Notes: a model not told the origin generated them from the letters alone. 64,000 nucleotides of DNA from Hofstenia miamia (GCA_004352715.1 SCFE01000104.1:1301369-1365368), one strand, 5' to 3'. Shown: positions 10,609 through 22,762, counted from the first letter of the stretch. Numbers and translations are program-made.

Positions 10609-11324
10609 AAAAAACTGAAATGGCGAGGTTATAAATTTTATAGTCCTGATTACTCTATTAATAGAAACTAGCAATCGTCATAGCCCAAGTTAACCACTTT
10701 TTATTTGTAAATATTCGTTGTTTTCTTTTTTTGTTTAGTATTGTATTACTTTCTTGACGCTTTCAGAATTTGTTATCGGTATTTCTATTTAATGTTAAAA
10801 CAATTTCTGAATATAGCTTTTTCTTCTTCTTTGAACAAATATATCTTTCTAGCCCATTCCTTCTGAAGATTTCATATCTAAATAAGCGAAACCTAACATT
10901 TTAAAATTCGTGACTTGTTGGATTGAGAAAAGTTAACTACAAACCAACCCTTTAATCTTCTCCAAATCTAATTTTATGCCGTTTAGCTCACACCAGGGTT
11001 AAACATGTAATAATTCCCCTTCTGAACGATCAACATAAAAAATCAGACGTCGATTAATCTTATACTTCAAAATTCATCCCCCATCTTGGTTCCACTAGAA
11101 ATATGTAACTCATTGTGTATAGTTAAGGAAAAAATTTCTCAATACATTTTGGGCATGTTACTATTATTATTATTTTGTTGCTGTACGTCTCAACACGTTT
11201 TCAAAATATAACAATCAATGATGGTGTGCGTAAGATATTGTCTGCACTTTTAAAACAATTTTTGATCATTAGAAAAAATTGAATTCAATATCTACATGTT
11301 TTAAATTTTCCGTAATACTAAATA
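10609..11324. other. LINE 3' tail and unassigned spacer
   Basis: The first part is presumably the 3' untranslated region of the LINE, but no microsatellite tail or target duplication marks the end. The rest is AT-rich with no frame of note. Confidence 0.45.
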
Positions 11325-13560
11325 ATGTTACTAATTAATGTGCAGGATGAAACAACTAATAATTGCAGAATTAATAAAAATATTTGTTCCAACAACCACA
11401 CAATAATATGGGAAATGAGCTTCCTTAAGAAGCATAAATTGTCTAAAGCTGGTAACACTTCCGCAGCTAATGAAGTCTCAAAGCAGTTGCTATCTGATAT
11501 TCGTGGAAATGCCAAGTCGCGATGTAAAAAGGATCCTTTAAATGGTGGCACCATACCAATCCACTTATGGACAAAAGTAAATTGAATGATTCCAAGATCC
11601 GTTTCATTGTGGAATAACTGAATTTGTATTATAACAGTATCTCAAATAACCCTGTACAGAAGGAAAGGATCTTAACTGATCAAAACGATTGCCCACCATG
11701 TGTATAGAATTCTCAAGTCTGTAAAGAAAACGGCACCAGGTCCTCATGAGCTTCCACATTGGCATATTGCTGAGAACGCAGAATGATTGTCTGAACTCTT
11801 AACTCATATTCTGAATCTTGGCCTGAAAAATGTAACCTTCCATGAATTGTGGAAAATGGCCAAAATCATTCCAGTTCCTAAAGTGACTAAACCAAACAGC
11901 TAAAAGACTAACGCCCTGTATCTATTACCAACATAGTTGCAAGATGTGCTGAGAGGATCATCATAAAAGCTTACCTTGATCAACCCTACCAATTGTTTTT
12001 TTATCATTTAGGGAATTTGATTCAATTACTGCTCCTCGCATCAAAATGATCACGGATGCTCATAATTTGAGCCAACACAATAATTACGTCCACATCATAG
12101 CTTTGGGATATGTCTAAAGCATTTGACACGCTTTCACATAGACGTATCCTTTCAGGGTTAATCAGCATCTTCCATGCTGTAAATCCGTTTGTTACTAACT
12201 GGGTAATCAATTCCCTGACAGGAAGACACTACACTTCTGTTGGTGAAGTTTCAACTTTCTGTGTAACTAACAAAGGTGTCCCTCAATGCAATGTTGGAGG
12301 ACGAATATATTATAATATTGTAGTTAAAGACGTTGATACAAGTTACAATAATGTAAAATCAACTGTTTTTCCTGATGACAACTCTGAAGCTATTGGTGGT
12401 TTTCCGATAAAAATGATAGAGCAGCTGAGATCATTGACAACTTAAGGTGTGTTCCCACTATCGATTTTTATCAGCAGATTTTAATCGAAAATGCAATTAT
12501 TTTCGTTCACAATGGCGATTTTTTATCATCCGATTTTTATCAGAAAATGCGGAGTTGGAAGAGCGTTCAGACTATCGTTTTTTATAAGATGATAAATTAT
12601 CATCTTTTGATTGACAGTAAGAAAAACAACAACATCTGTTTATGGATGGGTTTGTCTTGGAATGTAAACAATGTTTACATATTTGGAAGTTGAAATATTT
12701 CAACGACAATAATTTACGTTTTGGAAGTCTGTTCCCTACTTGAGAAGTAAGCAATTAGTTTCAAGTAGCTATTCGACTAGTTTTAGTACCGTTCAGACTA
12801 TCGACTTTTATCAGCTGATAAATTATCAGATGACAGTAATTTGGCTGTTTTGCCAAAAAATCGGATGGAGCGTTCAGACTATCGACTTTTATCAGCCGAT
12901 AAAAAAGCAGATAGAGTGTTCACACTATCGACTTTTATCACCGACTTCTTGACAGATGATAAAATTCGATAGTGGGAACACACCTTTAAAACAATTTAAG
13001 AAGAAAAATTTTTAAGCTCAATGTAGAAAAATCCAAAGAAATTATCTAAGATATCCCAGAAATCAATGAGATCAGGCGGACTTCATCTCTCAGGGTTCTA
13101 GATATTGATTTTGATACTAAGATGAACTTTAATACACATATTATTGAAAACATACTCTGCAACATCCACACTTTTCATTTTACTAAGACTAAAGCATCTG
13201 GATTTTCATAAAGATGAACTGGAACTATAATTCTTAGTGCTAAGTAAAATCACTTATTGATGCTCCATTTGGGGACGAATTAACAAGCAAAATGAGCACA
13301 AAATTGATAGACTGCAGTGAAAACCCGGAAGATTTGGAGTAATTAATAAATGCACCAGTATTAGAGAACACAAAGATGACAGATACGAAGCTCCTCAAAC
13401 TGATTCGGACGGTAAACATCCTTTATGTTCTTTCATGGCCGTTAAAACCAAGTATGCGGAGAGAGAATTCCGCAGCAGACGTGCGACTGGCATCAATCAG
13501 CTTATTCTCCCAAAGCCACTTGCGATTTTACTGAAGATTCATTTGAGCTATATTTTTTAT
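11325..13560 (+). pseudogene. Second, older LINE reverse transcriptase, split by a MITE
   Basis: Scattered frames keep the motif order of a Jockey-superfamily reverse transcriptase different from the LINE at 6-10.6 kb. A 5' fragment (11325-11585) encodes NTSAANEVSKQLLSDI. About 11725-11800 encodes KTAPGPHELPHWHIAEN (the KSPGPDGIP box). About 11855-11890 encodes KIIPVPKV, followed by RPVSITNIVARCAERII. 12110-12445 encodes SKAFDTLSHRR (motif A), then NKGVPQCNVGG (the GVPQG box) and FPDDNSEAI where YADD is expected, so the catalytic box is decayed. After the MITE (12445-12985) the frame resumes with LNVEKSKEII, the usual L-N-x-x-K-T/S-K segment, then RVLDIDFDTKMNFNTHI (the LG-x-x-I/L-D region). 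Many stops and frameshifts show that it is long dead. Confidence 0.75.
12445..12985. mobile_element. Harbinger-like MITE nested in the LINE, TTA target duplication
   Basis: The termini are inverted repeats of about 28 bp with one mismatch, starting AGGTGTGTTCCCACTATCGA on both sides. Each end is flanked by TTA (12442-12444 and 12986-12988). Removing element plus one TTA rejoins the LINE reverse-transcriptase sequence. Three-base TWA duplications are typical of the PIF/Harbinger superfamily, hence the call. Inside are four more copies of a terminal-repeat-like word, GTTCANACTATCGNNTTT, starting at 12565, 12791, 12872 and 12918. No transposase is encoded. Confidence 0.8.
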
Positions 13561-14861
13561 TATAGATCGTAATCTAAAATTCAATACAAGTTCTTATCAA
13601 AAATTTTAACATTGACAATAATTATCATTAATACACATTGAAAATAATTTAAAATGAAATCCTAACAGTCTATTTCGCTGTACGATATAATGGCCCTGAC
13701 AAAGGACTCGCTATTGTGAAGGCTTTCTCGTTCAGGCTAATGTCTGTTACAAAGATCAAGTTATCATTATCAGTTTAAAGGAATAATCATTATCGCTATT
13801 AGAGAACAGTCAAGAAGCGAAAATGAGAATTTTCCGATAGATTAAATTAGCATCATTTTCAAAATTTATATTGATCTCAAAACGACGATGGAGAGTGCTA
13901 CAACTCAAAGAACATTTTCGCATTATGCGAAAACTAGTTATTGGATTTTGAAGTTTTTGCGCAAATATGTTTATAATATATTTCTTTAATTCCCTAGAAT
14001 TAATTAAATTTAGATGATTAACAAATGAAAATGATGTTATTAAACACCGTTCTATAAATGAGTACAAAAAACAAAACATTAAATAAACATAAAACAAAAC
14101 ATTAGTACAAAATAATGAGGTAATTGAAATTGGTAAAATTATGATCAATTTGATTGATACTTGGCACAATTATTCAACAAATCTCGCATATCTAAATATT
14201 CAGTTTGAGGAGTAGCCAAACCGCTGATGTGAGAGGCAGCAAGATGACGAATGTAATTCTAAATTGATTTCAGTTAAAATAAATCTGAACATTTGAAGTA
14301 AGCAATTGACAAATACATAGCATATATTATGTGAGGAACTAATCAAATGATTTCTAGGTGCACCAAAAAGTTTCATGCCAGTTGAGGTTCCACAACAGAA
14401 AAGATTAACCACGCATTACCTGATTGCCAAAAATCATTAAGGAATATTGGAAGCACAGCAAATTTTGTGCAATCTATTTTCCATTGATGTTCTGTAAGGG
14501 ATTTGCAGAAGAAAGAACACATAAATTCGAAGGTCATTTCATTTTGTAGGAATGAAACATGCGAAGGCCTACTAAAATGCAGAACGAAAAATCCGGTGGG
14601 ATTATGTGAAACAGCCTGTACCAAACAAGTGAGAAATGTCGAACATAATCTGTTGAAATTTAAATTATACAACGACAATTCCAATAAATTTATTATTAAA
14701 AGACCAGAATTTCTCATCTGTGTTAAAATTATCCTATATTTAGATATTGGAAAGGTGTTGGGATGTAGAAAGAGCTTTCAAAAATAAAAAAAGCAAGTTT
14801 CATAGCCTTCTTCAGAAATGAGTAAACTTCCCAAAGATTCATTAACATTGTTTGGCTATTA
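13561..14861. other. Unassigned AT-rich DNA
   Basis: Several overlapping frames of 60-119 codons occur on both strands (for example 13810-14169 minus and 14503-14787 plus), but none has recognisable motifs and they compete with one another. No gene is called. Confidence 0.5.
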
Positions 14862-15142
14862 CAGAAATGGAAGTGGGCCGGATTTTTGTAAGCTGCCCTG
14901 TCCCGACCCACGGAATTTATGCACTGCCCGATTTACACGTGTTTACATCTGCTCCACGTTTTATATTTACCGCCCCAAATGGGCTTACTAAAAAATTCTG
15001 CTCCAAAACTACTTACATTTTATCGCTCCATATTTGTTCTAAGACAATTTTGATTGCACTACACCCCACCACAACTCAAATATTTTGCCCCATCGGTATC
15101 CACTTTAGAAAAATCTTGCCCCATACCCCACTTCCATCTCTA
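14862..15142. mobile_element. hAT MITE with near-perfect 8-bp target duplication
   Basis: The inverted ends are CAGAAATGGAAGTGGG on the left and, read inward from the right, TAGAGATGGAAGTGGG. The flanking 8-mers are GGCTATTA (14854-14861) and GGCTAATA (15143-15150), 7 of 8 identical. It is 281 bp long and G/C-richer than its surroundings. The open frame through it on the plus strand (14852-15148) is not a gene. Confidence 0.75.
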
Positions 15143-15150
15143 GGCTAATA

Positions 15151-16859
15151 GGTGATTAAATGGAATTTACAAGGAAACAAATATGAAGACTATATTTTTT
15201 GGAGAAAACCATCTATATTTTTGGAGAAAATTTCTGCAACTTACTAAAATTTCCTTCCCCCGCAACAGACAATGCAAATCCGTTTGCAGGTCAGTGACAA
15301 GGCTTTTTAACACAGGAGCTTGTCTGTACAATAGAAATCAGGTTGTAGAATTGCTCTAGCGATTAGTGAGAATAGTAGTTCATTGTAGCTTTGCACTTTG
15401 ACCAAACAAATTCAAGAGCCCACTTAACATTTTGAACAAAAATAATTTCGCTATCCAAGAGTTGTAAAATCCTTTTCACTTAATTGCATAAATACGGTAT
15501 TTGGCTCACATTCTAATAACACATATGTGACCACATATATCACATGTTTTATAGACAATCCCATGTTTTACCACACATTTCAGAGCTTTAGGGCAATTTT
15601 GCTTGACAAATTATATTAAAGCAGAGAGAGAGCATTCAGTAAATATGGGGTTGTTCTGACAGACCGGACCGCAGAACAACGCTTTCCGAAAAATATTTAT
15701 GTAAACCTGTGTTAAGTGCATGCAACATTGAAGAAATGTAATCATATTTCGCTCGAAATTATGATTTTAAGCACATATTTGAACAATTTAGAAAACATTT
15801 TATATTACATATTTGACAATTTTACCACATAAAATTGGCGACTCTAGTCACTACTAAAAACCTCAACAGATTGAGGCAAGATTTTCAAGTATTTTCAGTT
15901 GGAAATACAATTACCCAATTTCTTTCTTTAACATTTTAGGCCATAATTTTTCAAATGACCGTTTTTGCTCCTGTCGATGCCTTGATTAGCCTTGCATTAG
16001 TGAAATCAGAACTGACTACATCGATTTCCGTGCATCGTGGCTGCTTTAAAAAATGAAAAAACATTGATTAATTTGAAGGAATGTAGTAAACGCTGTGCAT
16101 ACTATTTTAGTTTTATAAAAACTTTAAATAACGAAAGTAGTGCAAAATATTAGATAGTAATTTGCATATCGAGAAGTAAAATTTCGATTATGAATAACAA
16201 CCAATTTCAAATCTTCAATCTTTATCACTAATTAAGAGATAATTGGAACTGAATTCTGTCATACTACGACTCCGCACCACAATTTTGATTTCTTTGATTA
16301 TTCAAACAATATACATGTTTAATAGAGAAGTTTACAATACATATAATACTCAACAAAAGGGAATATTACATCTCTACGAAGTTTTTCATTCTTTGCTTTG
16401 TAGATTTTGCGAATTGCGCTCATCATTTCAGCAAAGCTTTCCTCTACATAATGATCTTCGTCATCATCAATCACGGTCAGATTGTTTTCCATGGGGTGCG
16501 GCTAAAATGACAAATCTAAGCACTTACCAAATTTTAGAAAAAATTATGAATAAAATTGTGCATAAGTAAATTGAAAAATGTTTGAAGCTTAGTGAAAGAA
16601 ATGTTGAAAAACTGAATTACAATGAAGGAAAATAAATTAAGAGATGTGCATAACATACAACATCTCTAACGAAATAATGGACTAATTTCATGTACTAAAA
16701 ATAATTTTTTGGTAGTTGAGGTGAACATCTCAAATTTTGCCTGAAAATTTAACACTTTACTAGTTCCAACTACGCACTCACAACATCAGAGTAATGCCTC
16801 ATCTAAATTCAGCTTTTTACTAAAAAATAGCCAAAGTAGATCTATTGAAATTTTCCACC

Positions 16860-16893
<34 letters not shown>

Positions 16894-18042
16894 GGATGAA
16901 ACTTTTAGTTAGTCAAGATTTCTTAGATATTAAATTTGTTAATGACTAAGAAATTTTCCTAAAATACAAAACTTATTTCATAATTGAGTTTATAAAATTT
17001 TATAGTCGGGGACTACGTAAGCAGAGGTCCTTTTCAAGTAGCCGAATAATTCATCATAGAGTTTGAATATCACTAACTACAGTTATTAAATAGAAATAAA
17101 AATTTTAAAAAAATTTGGCCTATAATGTGTAACGGATAAACCTGATGTAATTTGAGTTCGTTAAACTTATATTAAATTAACTGTACTGTTCACAATATAT
17201 GGTTTAAAACATTTTCTGCTCTTTAATGTCAAGTCAACTTCTCGAGAAACATGAGTGAAATATTCCAAGTAACATTCAAAAGACTCATTTTTCTTTAGTT
17301 GCACATCTTTAATTTGAATGACGTAGGCGAATATCAGGAATTATGTTTATGTATACAGTCAACACAACCATCTAATACCTTTTTTTCTACACAAAAATAC
17401 CAGGTAACTAATGATATGAAGCGAACTGATCAGCTCTTCAGAATCCGCAGGAATTCCATACTGCTATAAAATTTTGTTGAAAGAAGAAATACATAAGGCT
17501 AAAAACCTTACATTCTTCTACTTATTAAAATAAATAGTAATCATTTTATTGGGTAGAGACTGTTACTGTTAATGATACATAGCTAAGAAATTAGTCGTTC
17601 ACAAAGCAATCGATATTCTCCCTGACGTAAGTGCTTATCATGAGCATTGCAACATAAACTGCGCAATTGTCTGCAATGATATTAGTGAACAATTACAAAA
17701 CCGTTTTTCCAAGTAATATCACCAGTTTTGACGCCAATGCAATGATGTTCAATTGAGCTCAAAAGAACTAGATCAAATAAATGATTGCTCAGTCTGTGGT
17801 CCCAACAATGTGAAATTTCGCTGGTCTTACATTTTCATTTTACGTGGAGCAATGAGAAAATGAAATTGTCAAAGTTTCACTTAATTTTTAACATTAATCA
17901 TTCGGGCCGAGCACCACATAGTAGCTAATAGATACAAAGCGTGCCTACGCTATTAAGTATAAACATCAAGGAATGCAAAGACATGACGCTTGAAACTGCT
18001 TAGCGAAGAACAAATTAGGAAGATGGAGAAGGTGGAGATCAA
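15151..18042. other. Unassigned AT-rich DNA with a (TA)n tract
   Basis: No credible coding frame is seen. A (TA)n microsatellite interrupted by TACATA lies at 16861-16893. The 108-codon frame at 16243-16569 (plus) shows no recognisable motif and ordinary AT-rich composition, and is left uncalled. Confidence 0.5.
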
Positions 18043-18797
18043 TTGGGCAATCCTCAAATACTTCCAGCAATACCGAATACGCAAGTCAATCACATGAATC
18101 TGCAACAACCTCAACTACCTTCAAAAAAACCAAAACGAGGAACGAAATCTTTGTTGACACTGGACATTACTTTAGCTTTAGACTGCAGTAAAGTATCCGA
18201 TCGGGAAACAAGGTTAACAGTAGCAGCCACTTGCCACGAAGTGCTACAAGAAGACACTCATTTTGAATATTGTTTACTTTACCTTGTTCGCATCAATAGT
18301 GTACATGAAATTCTGGTTGACGAACTGCTTTTCGACGTCATTTGTGGTATCTCAGTGAATGCGTCGCAGGACTGGCATTGTTTTCCGATGTTTTATGTGA
18401 ACAAAAACATCTTGTTATTCAAGCTCTGACGAATCTATTTTAGGTTCGGCCGAAGCAACAAAATACCAAATTCTGCCAAGATTGCTCAATTAACACAGAC
18501 CTCATTTCGACTATGCCAATTATTCAGCTGAAAATCAAGCTACTTGTTAAACTTATTGAAGATTGATCTCCCTTTGGCGAAACATTCAGGGAAATCCTGG
18601 AATGGGTGCACTTGTTACCAACTGCTTTGAAAATTGTCCATAGTTTGTGCGTAGGGAACGACTGTGCGGAGAGAGTGTTAGAACTCATGCAGGACCATAG
18701 CGAAATATTGATGCATGAGGACAAAGAAAAGCAATACCTGCTAAACTGCATTGAAGTGCATCATAAAAACCTCAAAGACTTTGCAAAAAAAGTTTAG
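18043..18797 (+). pseudogene. Remnant of a transposon-type gene (ALDxxKVSDR / NDxAER family)
   Basis: Two frames on the same strand look like parts of one decayed gene. The first (18043-18429, no ATG) contains RGTKSLLTLDITLALDCSKV followed by SDRETR. The second, open from about 18566 to 18797 with the stop of the upstream part at 18565, contains EWVHLLPTALKIVHSLCVGN followed by DCAERVLELMQD and ends LKDFAKKV. From memory both halves resemble a repetitive protein family in many arthropod and cnidarian genomes, with an ALDRxKxSDR motif near the N-terminus and a NDxAERGVALxQ motif near the C-terminus, which is probably encoded by a DNA transposon. The intervening core is missing. The family identification is from recall and unverified; function unknown. 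Confidence 0.4.
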
Positions 18798-18963
18798 TGA
18801 ATTTCTTTTCTCAGTTGTAAATATTTCCGGTCACTGCGGCACCGAATAAACTAGATAGAATTGGCTGAGAATATTTCACTGGAGTTTTTCAATGCATATA
18901 TGAATACTAGCTGGTAAGAGGTAAAAAAATTCAACCTTTTAATATTTAAGTAAGAAATGGGGC

Positions 18964-18994
18964 CACCCTAGTGCACACGTCCACTTGTTCGACT
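18964..18994. repeat. 31-bp direct repeat, left copy (target-site duplication)
   Basis: The repeat begins CACCCTAGTGCACACG and ends CTTGTTCGACT. It is identical to 19226-19256 and flanks the insert 18995-19225. Confidence 0.8.
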
Positions 18995-19225
18995 ATACAT
19001 AAGGTTCAAAAATGATTCATTCTCTGCAAGAATTCTCAATATGAAGTGACGAAAAAGTTTTTCTTAATTGAAAGTTTTGCACTTAGTTTTTGCTTTCTTT
19101 TAAGTTTCCACTTTTATGCACTCGAAGAAATTTATTAGTTTTCGAATAATCTATCAGTATTAATGCATTTTAAATTTGGGAGATTTCTTTTCAATTACAC
19201 ACATATATATATATATATATATATA
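18995..19225 (+). mobile_element. Short retroposon-like repeat with (TA)n tail, copy 1
   Basis: The unit begins ATACATAAGGTTCAAAAATG and ends in ACACA(TA)n. It lies between perfect 31-bp direct repeats, as in target-primed retroposition by a non-LTR retrotransposon or SINE with a microsatellite 3' tail. A second copy is at 21558-21803. No ORF is present. An assembly repeat is the alternative explanation for the long flanking duplication. Confidence 0.6.
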
Positions 19226-19256
19226 CACCCTAGTGCACACGTCCACTTGTTCGACT
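19226..19256. repeat. 31-bp direct repeat, right copy (target-site duplication)
   Basis: Identical to 18964-18994; see that entry. Confidence 0.8.
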
Positions 19257-21509
19257 TGGCAAACAGGTAAGTGTGATTCAGTTATCCGATTCTGCAAAGA
19301 TTGCAGAACACATTCGGTAACTTTACAGAGTGCACTTAAACATTGCGTGCTTAAAGGTAGGGAGTTGCTGGCTCAACGGTTGTGAATATTTGGTGAATTA
19401 CACCATTGATTACAACGCATTCTGTTGTTTTTACTCTCACAAGATAATCAGAAGCCTCAATGGATTTTTCCCCATGTCCAATCGCCCTTTCAAGTACATG
19501 TATGCTATTGTGCATTGTGCTGGCTGATCTGAAGTGCTCAAATAACCTGCTGATTGCAAATGGTGAACACCCGATTTTCCAAGACGGCTATCCAGAGTTC
19601 AGCCCATTACATATGGCAAAGAAGTCTTCTGTGTACTTAATAGATTTGCCACGACAAATTTCAATCAATATTTGCAATCCACCCCGATTGCTAGACATAA
19701 CCAACGCACTATCATAGCACTGACCAGGTGTTTGGGTCTTCAGGAATCAATTAAAATCAAATTGAAGAATTTTTGTCTTAGTGTATGATCATTTTGTCAA
19801 AGAGCAAAGCTTACTGATGGTGGGCACCCAACAGGGCCAACAAATCTAACAATAGATGCCATCTCTAAACTTACCTTATCTGTAGCTTCGTAGATTTCCA
19901 ACGTTACTAAATTGGCATCTGACTCTTTATATTGTTTTACGAGAGCTTCTTTTGCAAGAGTAGAAAACATTTCTATGCATTAATTATGAAATTCAGAGGA
20001 GTGGTAAATGGCCGCGTTGGGAATAGTCTAGCAATTCATCTCTCAATTACATACTGATATAGCTGGACAAGCTGTCCACCCAAGTTTTCATCAGCAATTG
20101 GGCTATCGTGAATTGCATATTCATAGCCACTCCACAATGGCAAGGAAATGAAAAAACATCAAACATACTGTTTATGGTTACCTAGTACCTGTTTCTCCGT
20201 AATTGTACTTCACCAACTAGAATATAAACTCCCCAATTTTGATATTCTTTTCAACTTGGGATAGTTTGAAAGTGAACTGTAGAATGTTTGTGTTTTCAAA
20301 TGAAGCTTCCAATTGCGGTATCCAAACACTTTGAAGGTCAACACACTAGTGGATATTTTGAGAAGAATTTTCATACGGTATAAACAAAAGTCTGCATCGC
20401 CATTAACAGGGCATTCCAACCATAGCATGCCATTCCCAATTTTTTCACCATATGAACTTTCCCTTGTCAAGATAAGCATTGAAAGTTTCGTAGTATTAAA
20501 AATGCATTACATGTAAACAGTTCAATGTTCTAAAGGTGAAATTTAATGAAAATTTTAAGCGCTTATCTTGGCAAGGCAAATAAGGGAAACCTGGGAACGT
20601 TTATATGAGTTTCCTTAGTTTTTGGAAGCGCTACAGAATGGATGTTCAAATTTCAATGAAGCTAAGATGATGCCTAAGTTTCTTTTATAAGAGAAAATCC
20701 TAGTTCAATGACTATTTACACGGCAATAGTGAACACATTGGTTAGCATACTAAGCAGTTTACATGGGATCTGTGCCATTAGTGATAATGAAGAGAAATTT
20801 AACTGACTCTTACAACAATATGAAATTTGGCGTATAATATTAGATACATCATACATTTGACAGCAAGGCTGAAAAATTCGAAATGTATATCATGAGACAT
20901 CCTTAGCGTGCAAATTACTTGGAAAACTTATTTGTGGTTCGAGTACTGATTAAGAAATTATTGTTCTTTGTAAAAATCCGCGTAAAGTTTTTTCTAATTA
21001 ATTTCTACTTTGTAAAAACAACAGTGCAGCTATCAAAATGACGGCTTTTGTCAGTTTAACTATATTTTATACAGCGTTCCTAGTGCTAAATTTTTCAGTT
21101 GAAGTGCGAAACATTAATAATTCTCATAATTTTTGAATTCCCAAAAATTTAAAAAACTGTCTTTTCCAAATTCAATGACCCTAAATTGACCATAAATCTG
21201 ATTTTTATGCCGAGCATCAAAACATGTACCAATGGCATAACACAGAGATTAATTTGTGGTCTTATTTCTGTTGAGATCAGGGAATCTTACGGAGTTTCTG
21301 TGAGAAATTCACCACGTCCATTGGATCGCCCATGAAATTTTTCATTCAGACAGTAACGAAAAATCATTCTAAAGTGAGCAGGTGCCATATCAATTTGGAT
21401 AATAAATTTTTTCAAATGCCTATGGTAAGACCACACAGCCTACTGCAAAATTTACTAGAAAAATTCAATGATTACTGTTCGTCTATAAGGAAAAAAACAT
21501 GAAAGTTTG
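19257..21509. other. Unassigned DNA, possibly remains of the same transposon gene
   Basis: Open stretches with somewhat protein-like composition exist, such as 19460-19717 on the plus strand. On the minus strand about 19860-19985 reads EALVKQYKESDANLVTLEIY and runs up to a splice-donor-like AAG|GTAAGT at about 19880. None can be assigned. Bases 20558-20640 are similar to 46300-46385 (shared AACCTGGGAA and GTTTTTTGAAGC/GTTTTTGGAAGC words), so a piece of the DNA transposon at 45948-46537 is probably present here. Confidence 0.4.
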
Positions 21510-21583
21510 TCTCATCAAAAATACATAAGGTTCAAAAATGATTCAGTCTCATCAAAAATACATAAGGTTCAAAAATGATTCAT
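21510..21583. repeat. Two copies of a 37-bp tandem repeat
   Basis: The unit starts TCTCATCAAAAATACATAAG and recurs at 21547. It marks the 5' border of the second copy of the retroposon-like repeat. Confidence 0.8.
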
Positions 21584-21759
21584 TCTCTGCAAGAATTCTC
21601 AATATGACGTGACGAAAAAGTTTTTCTTAATTGAAAGTTTTGCACTTAGTTTTTGCTTTCTTTTAAGTTTCCACTTTTATGCACTCGAAGAAATTTATTA
21701 GTTTTCGAATAATCTATCAGTATTAATGCATTTTAAATTTGGGAGATTTCTTTTCAATT

Positions 21760-21803
<44 letters not shown>
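21558..21803 (+). mobile_element. Short retroposon-like repeat with (CA)n(TA)n tail, copy 2
   Basis: Nearly identical to 18995-19225 through TCTTTTCAATTACACACA and longer in its (CA)n(TA)n tail. No flanking duplication was found here. Confidence 0.65.
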
Positions 21804-21805
<2 letters not shown>

Positions 21806-22184
21806 CAACAATGTTTTCTATCATTGAACAAACTTAGTGTAACGAAGTGTAAACTCTCACAAAAGTGAAATTAATAAAAGCGATGCTATGTTTTTCACGG
21901 ATATCGCACTGCACAGAGCTCTAATTCCATGGACCTCTTAATAAAATCTGAAAATTGATAATAAAAATTAATTATAAAATTAAAAATTAAAAATGCTTTA
22001 TCATCTTCGACATATACGAAAATGCATCATAAAAAATTGCGTTTACAATTTAATCATTTTCAATATGGCAGTTTGTTATTTTAAAACCTAAGGGCAAAAC
22101 AAAAATTTTCACTTACAAAAATGTGCAATTGGCAATTGGATTTTACGAACTCTATATTTCATTCCAAAATATGAGTTCGTCAAT

Positions 22185-22284
22185 CGCGCTAAAATTGATT
22201 ATGTAAAAGTTAAACATAAGTAAAAATATAATTTCGCGCTAAAATTGATTATGTAAAAGTTAAACATAAGTAAAAATATAATTT
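22185..22284. repeat. 50-bp tandem duplication across the copia LTR border
   Basis: The unit CGCGCTAAAATTGATTATGT and the following 30 bases occurs at 22185 and again at 22235. It spans the outer border of the left LTR, so the duplication arose after insertion or is an assembly effect. Confidence 0.8.
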
Positions 22285-22380
22285 TATTGTACGATCGTTT
22301 ACATCTAATTAAAAATAGAACCAGCCTGTTAACAAGCTGTTTGTAGCATGCGAAGTAATCGAACCTAATTAGAGTTCACA
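22252..22380 (-). repeat. Copia 3' LTR
   Basis: On the plus strand it starts TGTAAAAGTTAAACATAAG and ends TAGAGTTCACA, giving TG...CA ends on the element's strand. It matches 26298-26446 with substitutions and a 20-bp length difference. Divergence between the LTRs indicates an old insertion. Outer flanks are GATTA (left) and GATAA (right), a 4 of 5 match for a target duplication. Confidence 0.85.
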
Positions 22381-22396
22381 TTCCCACTTTTTCCTT
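22381..22396 (-). other. Polypurine tract
   Basis: On the minus strand GGAAAAAGTGGGAA directly precedes the 3' LTR (TGTGAACTC), as expected for the plus-strand DNA primer of an LTR retrotransposon. Confidence 0.75.
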
Positions 22397-22438
22397 CTTG
22401 ATAAAACCAGTTCCTGAATTGTTGATTTGGAGCTTTTG

Positions 22439-22762
22439 CTAAATTGTCAAACCATCGGCTAACATGGATCTGCCATCAATAAAATTTAGTGTCCAGTCAA
22501 AATGATGGATAACTTCGCGAATATAATTAAAATCAATAGCAAGACGTCTTTCCACAGGATCTCGACCAGATTGAACACCGCAAAAACCAGTGATTTTGAG
22601 TCTGAACAATTTAATAGTAAGCCGTTTACCAATAATAGCATAAATAATATGTCGAACATGACATGATAAGTCCAACCCATCAACTAACGTTTCTGTTAAT
22701 AGCACGTTACGGGCAGTTCTGTGAAATTTTTCGAGGACCAAAATATCAAATTGGGATCCCAA
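22439..22762 (-). pseudogene. Copia RNase H domain
   Basis: The frame of 107 codons ends with FIDGRSMLADGLTI, matching the copia RNase H C-terminus (typically ...V-x(4)-Q/M-LAD-x-LTK). Earlier RRLAIDFNYIREVIHH matches the ERRLRIDxxxIRE segment, and TARNVLLTETLVDG corresponds to the S-T-L-A-A-E-T-L-A region with the catalytic Glu. Its stop lies about 58 bp before the LTR, a normal distance. The domain degrades the RNA of the RNA:DNA hybrid in the virus-like particle. It is separated from the upstream RT by frame changes. Confidence 0.8.

Noticed and set aside
13810-14169. 119-codon minus-strand ORF with hydrophobic N-terminus
   Set aside because: Composition is what AT-rich DNA yields (Ile, Phe, Leu, Ser, Asn); no domain, no splice context and no conserved motif were seen.
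14852-15148. 98-codon plus-strand ORF rich in Pro and Ser
   Set aside because: It coincides with the hAT MITE at 14862-15142, including both terminal repeats.
20210-20516. Overlapping frames of 67-89 codons on both strands
   Set aside because: They compete with each other, have no family motif, and lie in a region with other repeat traces.
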